Below, piece after piece: positions 7,750 through 11,055 of a stretch of 11,055 nt of DNA. Under the pieces are notes generated by a model, which worked only from the letters and a program-made list of their open reading frames with translations, was not told the origin of the DNA and ran no database searches. Source of the stretch: Flavobacteriales bacterium (GTDB taxonomy: Bacteria; Bacteroidota; Bacteroidia; Flavobacteriales_D; Crocinitomicaceae); contig RFNX01000644.1 of the NCBI GenBank assembly GCA_009926905.1, forward strand, positions 1-11,055, read 5' to 3'. Numbering within the stretch: the first letter of the stretch is position 1; each line of letters opens with the position of its first letter. Made by a program: the position numbers and the translations under genes.

Positions 7750-8655
7750 ATGCGACAAATACTAAAAGATAGCACTAAAAATTCATTATTAGAAACGCAA
7801 GGATATGTTATTTTGCCATTCCTTAGTGAAGATGAGTTATCTAGTCTTATTGACGTTTTTGAAGCAATTCCAAATGAAGAACTATCTGATTTTTATGCTT
7901 CATCGCATCAAAAGGATTTAGATTTTAGAAAATCAACGAACGATAAAATTATTCAAGCATTCAGTAGGTCCGTTGAAGAATATTTTGATGAAGCAGAACT
8001 TTTAGGTGGTTCTTTTATCGCTAAAAAAGCAAATTATAATGAAAAACTTCAACCACATCAAGACTGGAATATTGTAGATGAAAGTCAATTTCGTTCTTTT
8101 AATATTTGGATTCCTTTAGTTGACACAAATGAAAGCAATGGTGCAATAATGGTAATGCCAGGCAGTCATCTATGGCTTAAAAATTACCGACATAGTAGCA
8201 TACCTTGTGCGTATTCAGAAGTGCATCAACTCTTATTTGAAAACATGCTGACACTTAATTTAAATGCAGGTGAAGCATTGATATATGATCATGCGTTGAT
8301 TCATGCTTCTCATACAAATACTTCAAATAATACAAGAATTGCATGTGCTTCAGGGATAAAGCCGAAGGAAGCAGTAATGTTGATTTATTGGAATAATCAA
8401 AGCGAAATAGAAGAATACAAATGCAATACATCATATTTTTTAGAGAATAACGTTTTTGAAAAGCCACCCAATTTAGAGTTAAGAAAAACCATGAAACCAG
8501 AGGTATATAAAGTTAAAAGGGATGACTTTTATAAACTTTCTGGGATAAAAAAGCCTGAGCCAGAAATCACTATTCATGAAGAAACTCGTTCTTTTTTTCA
8601 AATTTATACTCCATTGAACATACTAAGAGAAATAAAAAATAGAATTAGCAAATGA
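7750..8655 (+). CDS. PhyH-family Fe(II)/2-oxoglutarate dioxygenase, copy 5
   Basis: This is a 301-residue oxygenase whose start, MRQILKDS, is the best defined in the array. The catalytic residues are complete: QPHQDWNIVDE (H103, D105), MPGSH (136-140), H185 in YDHALIHAS and R196. It is nearest to copy 6: the two share PHQDWNIVDE, a Y/F-R-S-Y/F strand, YRH (145-147), FDHAL or YDHAL, and YWNN followed by EEY. Both lack the IYxRPxxGKS segment of copies 3 and 4. The C-terminal signature is fully preserved, with RSFFQIYTPLNI at 280-291. Its TGA overlaps the ATG of copy 6 (ATGA at 8652-8655), an arrangement that suggests translational coupling. The substrate is unknown. Confidence 0.92.
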   Translation: MRQILKDSTKNSLLETQGYVILPFLSEDELSSLIDVFEAIPNEELSDFYASSHQKDLDFRKSTNDKIIQAFSRSVEEYFDEAELLGGSFIAKKANYNEKLQPHQDWNIVDESQFRSFNIWIPLVDTNESNGAIMVMPGSHLWLKNYRHSSIPCAYSEVHQLLFENMLTLNLNAGEALIYDHALIHASHTNTSNNTRIACASGIKPKEAVMLIYWNNQSEIEEYKCNTSYFLENNVFEKPPNLELRKTMKPEVYKVKRDDFYKLSGIKKPEPEITIHEETRSFFQIYTPLNILREIKNRISK

Positions 8656-9514
8656 GTCAAAATCAACCTCAAATAATTAAAGATGAAACGTTAAATCAAC
8701 AACTTTTAGAGCTTGGTTACATTGTCATTCCATTTTTAAATCCAGATGCTGTTTTAGAATTAAAATCACTTTTTCATGCTCTCAACATCAGGAAAAGGAA
8801 ATTGAGCAGTTGTTTGTTTCTTCGATGCACACAAATGAGGCCGAAATGGAGACAATAAATGATCAGATTAAGAAACTTTTTAAACCTTCCATTGACAACT
8901 ATTTTCAATTTGTGCAACATTTAGGTGGTACTTTTATTGCAAAAGCTCCTGATCCGAATAACATACTTCAACCGCACCAAGATTGGAATATTGTTGATGA
9001 AACGAACTATCGTTCTTATACAATTTGGGTCGCTTTACAAGATGTTTCATCAGAGAATGGAGCGATGTATGTACTTCCTAAAAGCCATAATTTCCTGAGG
9101 GGCTACCGACATTTAACGATTCCTTCAGTTTATGGAAAAATATATGATGTTGTTTGGAAAAAAATGAAACCGATTTATTTGAAAGCTGGAGAAGCAATCG
9201 TTTTTGATCACGCACTTGGGCATGCTTCTTTACCCAACAAATCGAACTCAATTCGAATAGCAGCAACACATTCTCTGATTTCTGAAAATGCCGAACTTCG
9301 TTTTTATTGGAATAATAATGGAATTGTTGAGGAATACCAAGGAGAACGCGCCTATTATATACAGGAAGCTGCTAAGACTGGCCCGAGTCATTTGAAGAAA
9401 ATCAAAGATTTGGATTTTAAAATGCATCAATTGGAAGAAAGAGAATTTCAGAAATTATTTAGTGATAGAAGTTCTTTAATAACAAGATTAAAGAATTGGT
9501 TTTTTAATAAATAA
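8652..9514 (+). pseudogene. PhyH-family dioxygenase, copy 6, interrupted by a one-base frameshift
   Basis: The N-terminal part is read from the ATG at 8652 (MSQNQPQIIKDETL through LKSLFHAL) and stops at 8858 if followed in that frame. Homology to copy 5 continues in the -1 frame, from about 8798 (EIEQLFVSS) to the stop at 9514. One base is therefore missing between about 8781 and 8800; an extra A in the AAAA run at 8793-8796 would restore a 287-residue protein. Downstream of the break the active site is intact: QPHQDWNIVDE (His codon at 8975), the distal His in FDHALGHAS and the Arg 11 residues later. PGSH has become PKSH. The tail (EEREFQKLFSDRSSL) is a degenerate form of the shared C-terminal signature. 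It may be a recent pseudogene next to a closely similar active copy, or a sequencing error in a homopolymer. Confidence 0.8.
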
Positions 9515-9540
9515 TCGTATTTTAACACAATAAATTTGAT

Positions 9541-10434
9541 ATGTTCCAATTGCTTAAAAATATATTTCAATCGAATCAAAAATCAATCGTTTCAAAACAT
9601 TCTGTTGAGGATGTCGCTGATTTTTATAACGAATTCAATGATAAATTCCTACAAGTTTATGGAGAAGTAATTCAAGCGTTTAGGACACAGGATGTTACCA
9701 AATTATTGGATTACCAAATTAATACCATGGAACTGAAGGATGGCATGAAGGTTCTAGATGCTGGTTGTGGAATTTGCGGACCTGCTGTGTATTTTGCCCA
9801 ACATTCAGGAGTCAAAGTTGATGCGATTACCATTAGTAAAGAGCAATTTGACAAAGCAAATGAAAAAATCAATTCCTCCGATTTAAATGAAAATGTAAAG
9901 GTATTTTGTGGCGATTATCATCATATTAAAGATGTTGTGAAAGATGATAATTATGATGTCGTTTACTTTTTAGAGTCATTTGGTCATTCACCGAATCATG
10001 CAAAAGCAATTGATAGTGCTTGGGAAGTATTAAAACCTGGAGGATTGTTATACATTAAAGATTTGTTTATTCGTAGAGCTTTACTTCCAGAGCACCAGCC
10101 GAAAATCGATAGAGAAATCAAGAAAATAAATGAAGCATATCGCTATAATATTGCCGAGTTAAATACAATTCTTGATCATGTGCGTCAAAAAGGTTGGATT
10201 GTTGCGAATCTTAAAACAATAGATTTGAAGTTAGAGGAATTTGAAAACTTAACGATTTCGAATGAATTTCAAGAATTGACAGGAATTGCAAAAATTGATT
10301 CGTGGGAAGATTATGTTTTTCCTGTAGATTTCTTCGAATTAAAATTGATCAAACCACAATTCGAGTTGTCAGAAGGCTTGGATAAATATTTTTTACAAAA
10401 TTTGTTGTACATGCAAAGTGGGATGGGGAAATGA
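9541..10434 (+). CDS. Class I SAM-dependent methyltransferase
   Basis: This is predicted to be a soluble methyltransferase that uses S-adenosylmethionine. The 297 residues have a helical N-terminal cap (1-65) and then a Rossmann-type core: motif I VLDAGCGICGPA (72-83), the acidic end of strand 2 region in VDAITIS (93-99), GDYHH (124-128), YDVVYFLESFGH (138-149) and LKPGGLLYIKDL (164-175). The GCGxCGPA loop, ITxSxxQ and the ESFGH strand resemble the sterol, tocopherol and prenyl-diphosphate C-methyltransferase group more than sugar O-methyltransferases. That resemblance is by eye and does not fix the substrate. It starts 26 nt after the last oxygenase and is probably co-transcribed, so it may methylate the same product. 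No Shine-Dalgarno sequence is seen. The stop codon is 4 nt from the convergent glycosyltransferase. Confidence 0.88.
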   Translation: MFQLLKNIFQSNQKSIVSKHSVEDVADFYNEFNDKFLQVYGEVIQAFRTQDVTKLLDYQINTMELKDGMKVLDAGCGICGPAVYFAQHSGVKVDAITISKEQFDKANEKINSSDLNENVKVFCGDYHHIKDVVKDDNYDVVYFLESFGHSPNHAKAIDSAWEVLKPGGLLYIKDLFIRRALLPEHQPKIDREIKKINEAYRYNIAELNTILDHVRQKGWIVANLKTIDLKLEEFENLTISNEFQELTGIAKIDSWEDYVFPVDFFELKLIKPQFELSEGLDKYFLQNLLYMQSGMGK

Positions 10435-10438
10435 AAAA

Positions 10439-11055
10439 TCACAACTTCTTCATCAATATTTTTGAAATTGAAAAAAGTAATTTGAATAATTCAATAAGCC
10501 CAATTAATAGATTCATTTTACTTTTTCCAACACGTTCATTGTATTCAATTTCAACATGTTCTATTTTTAATTTATTGTTTAAAGCAATTACACAAATTAG
10601 GGCATCAGCAACAAAACCATTTTCATGAATTTTTTGATAAAAAGAACTTACTCTTATGCCTTTAAAACCGGATATGGAGTCTTTGATATTTCCTTTTAAT
10701 GCTAGATTTATTAATTTAGTAGCAACAATATTTCCAAGTCTTCTTGAAAAAGGTTTAATAGATTTTAAATTTCTTACGCCAATAACTAAATCTGATGATG
10801 GCAGATGAAATAGAAATTTTTCAATATCATTAGCGGAATAAGTTTGATCACAATCAAAAAAAAGCAGATACTCAATTTTTTTTGAATTTGCAATTTCTAA
10901 CGCCTTCTGAATAGCTGAACCTTTTCCATGATTATTTCTAAAGAATACATCAATCCCATTTTTTCTAGCTAGATTAACAGTATTATCCGTAGAAAATCCA
11001 TCGACTAAGAAAACATAGCCATTAAATTTTTTTCTAATTTCTAATAATACAGAAG
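10439..11055 (-). CDS. Family 2 glycosyltransferase (dolichyl-phosphate mannosyltransferase-like), N-terminus beyond the window
   Basis: Reading the minus strand from 11053 gives an uninterrupted frame of 204 residues ending at the TGA whose complement is 10439-10441. Recognisable GT2 elements appear in order. VDGFSTDNTVNLARKNG is a variant of the usual DDGSTDxT nucleotide-binding turn. FRNNHGKGSAIQKALEIA holds the GKG segment. FFDCDQTYSANDI is the metal-binding DxD position, reading D-C-D. VIGVRNLKSI and SISGFKGIR follow, and near the end YNERVGKSKMNLL matches the R-x-GKSK signature of DPM1/GtrB-like enzymes. The C-terminus has at most one weakly hydrophobic stretch, so this looks like the short catalytic type. 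Such enzymes charge a polyprenyl phosphate with a sugar, which would supply a donor to GT-C enzymes such as the one at 1174-2694; that link is inference. It is on the opposite strand and converges on the methyltransferase. Confidence 0.87.
   Translation of the reverse strand, partial: SVLLEIRKKFNGYVFLVDGFSTDNTVNLARKNGIDVFFRNNHGKGSAIQKALEIANSKKIEYLLFFDCDQTYSANDIEKFLFHLPSSDLVIGVRNLKSIKPFSRRLGNIVATKLINLALKGNIKDSISGFKGIRVSSFYQKIHENGFVADALICVIALNNKLKIEHVEIEYNERVGKSKMNLLIGLIELFKLLFSISKILMKKL

Noticed and set aside
8781..8858. Programmed -1 ribosomal frameshifting in copy 6
   Set aside because: No X-XXY-YYZ slippery heptamer in the correct phase was found in the region open in both frames; a lost base is simpler.
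8810..9514. A separate gene starting at TTG 8810
   Set aside because: The TTG is an internal Leu codon; sequence upstream in the same frame already matches copy 5, and the missing N-terminal part sits in the neighbouring frame, so this is one broken gene.
10431..10628. Plus-strand 65-codon reading frame overlapping the methyltransferase stop
   Set aside because: It lies entirely opposite the minus-strand family 2 glycosyltransferase, whose motifs are clear; the plus-strand translation shows no family features.

Overview
The window is AT-rich, its genes have no Shine-Dalgarno-like leaders, and its gene content (peptidase T beside a surface-glycan type locus) fits a Bacteroidota bacterium, probably a flavobacterium. 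That placement is inference from composition and gene content; no rRNA or other marker gene is present.

Layout. (1) 3-1073: the 3' end of a housekeeping peptidase T gene, visibly richer in GC than what follows. (2) 1174-2694: a multi-pass GT-C (family 39-like) glycosyltransferase. (3) 2839-3669: the membrane permease of an ABC-2 polysaccharide exporter (Wzm/TagG type), with no partner ATPase gene anywhere in the window. (4) 3656-9514: six consecutive same-strand genes for PhyH-family (phytanoyl-CoA dioxygenase-like) Fe(II)/2-oxoglutarate oxygenases. All are clearly paralogous. Most are packed 2-3 nt apart or overlap by 4 nt; only the first and second are separated, by 105 bp. (5) 9541-10434: a class I SAM-dependent methyltransferase, 26 nt after the last oxygenase. 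(6) 10439-11055, minus strand: the 3' part of a family 2 glycosyltransferase (DPM1-like), converging on the methyltransferase with only 4 nt between the stop codons.

The six-gene oxygenase array is the unusual part. Four of the six keep the full metal/2-oxoglutarate signature (HxD, a distal H about 82-86 residues on, and an R exactly 11 residues after that H) and also a common C-terminal signature ending in a Y-T-P-x-N-I core, joined to the catalytic domain by linkers of very different length. The first copy has HQN instead of HQD and a degenerate tail. The last copy has a one-base frameshift near its N-terminus and a degenerate tail.

Taken together, the permease, the two glycosyltransferases, the oxygenases and the methyltransferase suggest biosynthesis and export of a surface glycan or glycolipid that is hydroxylated (or otherwise oxidised) and methylated. 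The substrate cannot be read from the sequence, and an unrelated small-molecule pathway inserted in a glycan locus remains possible.
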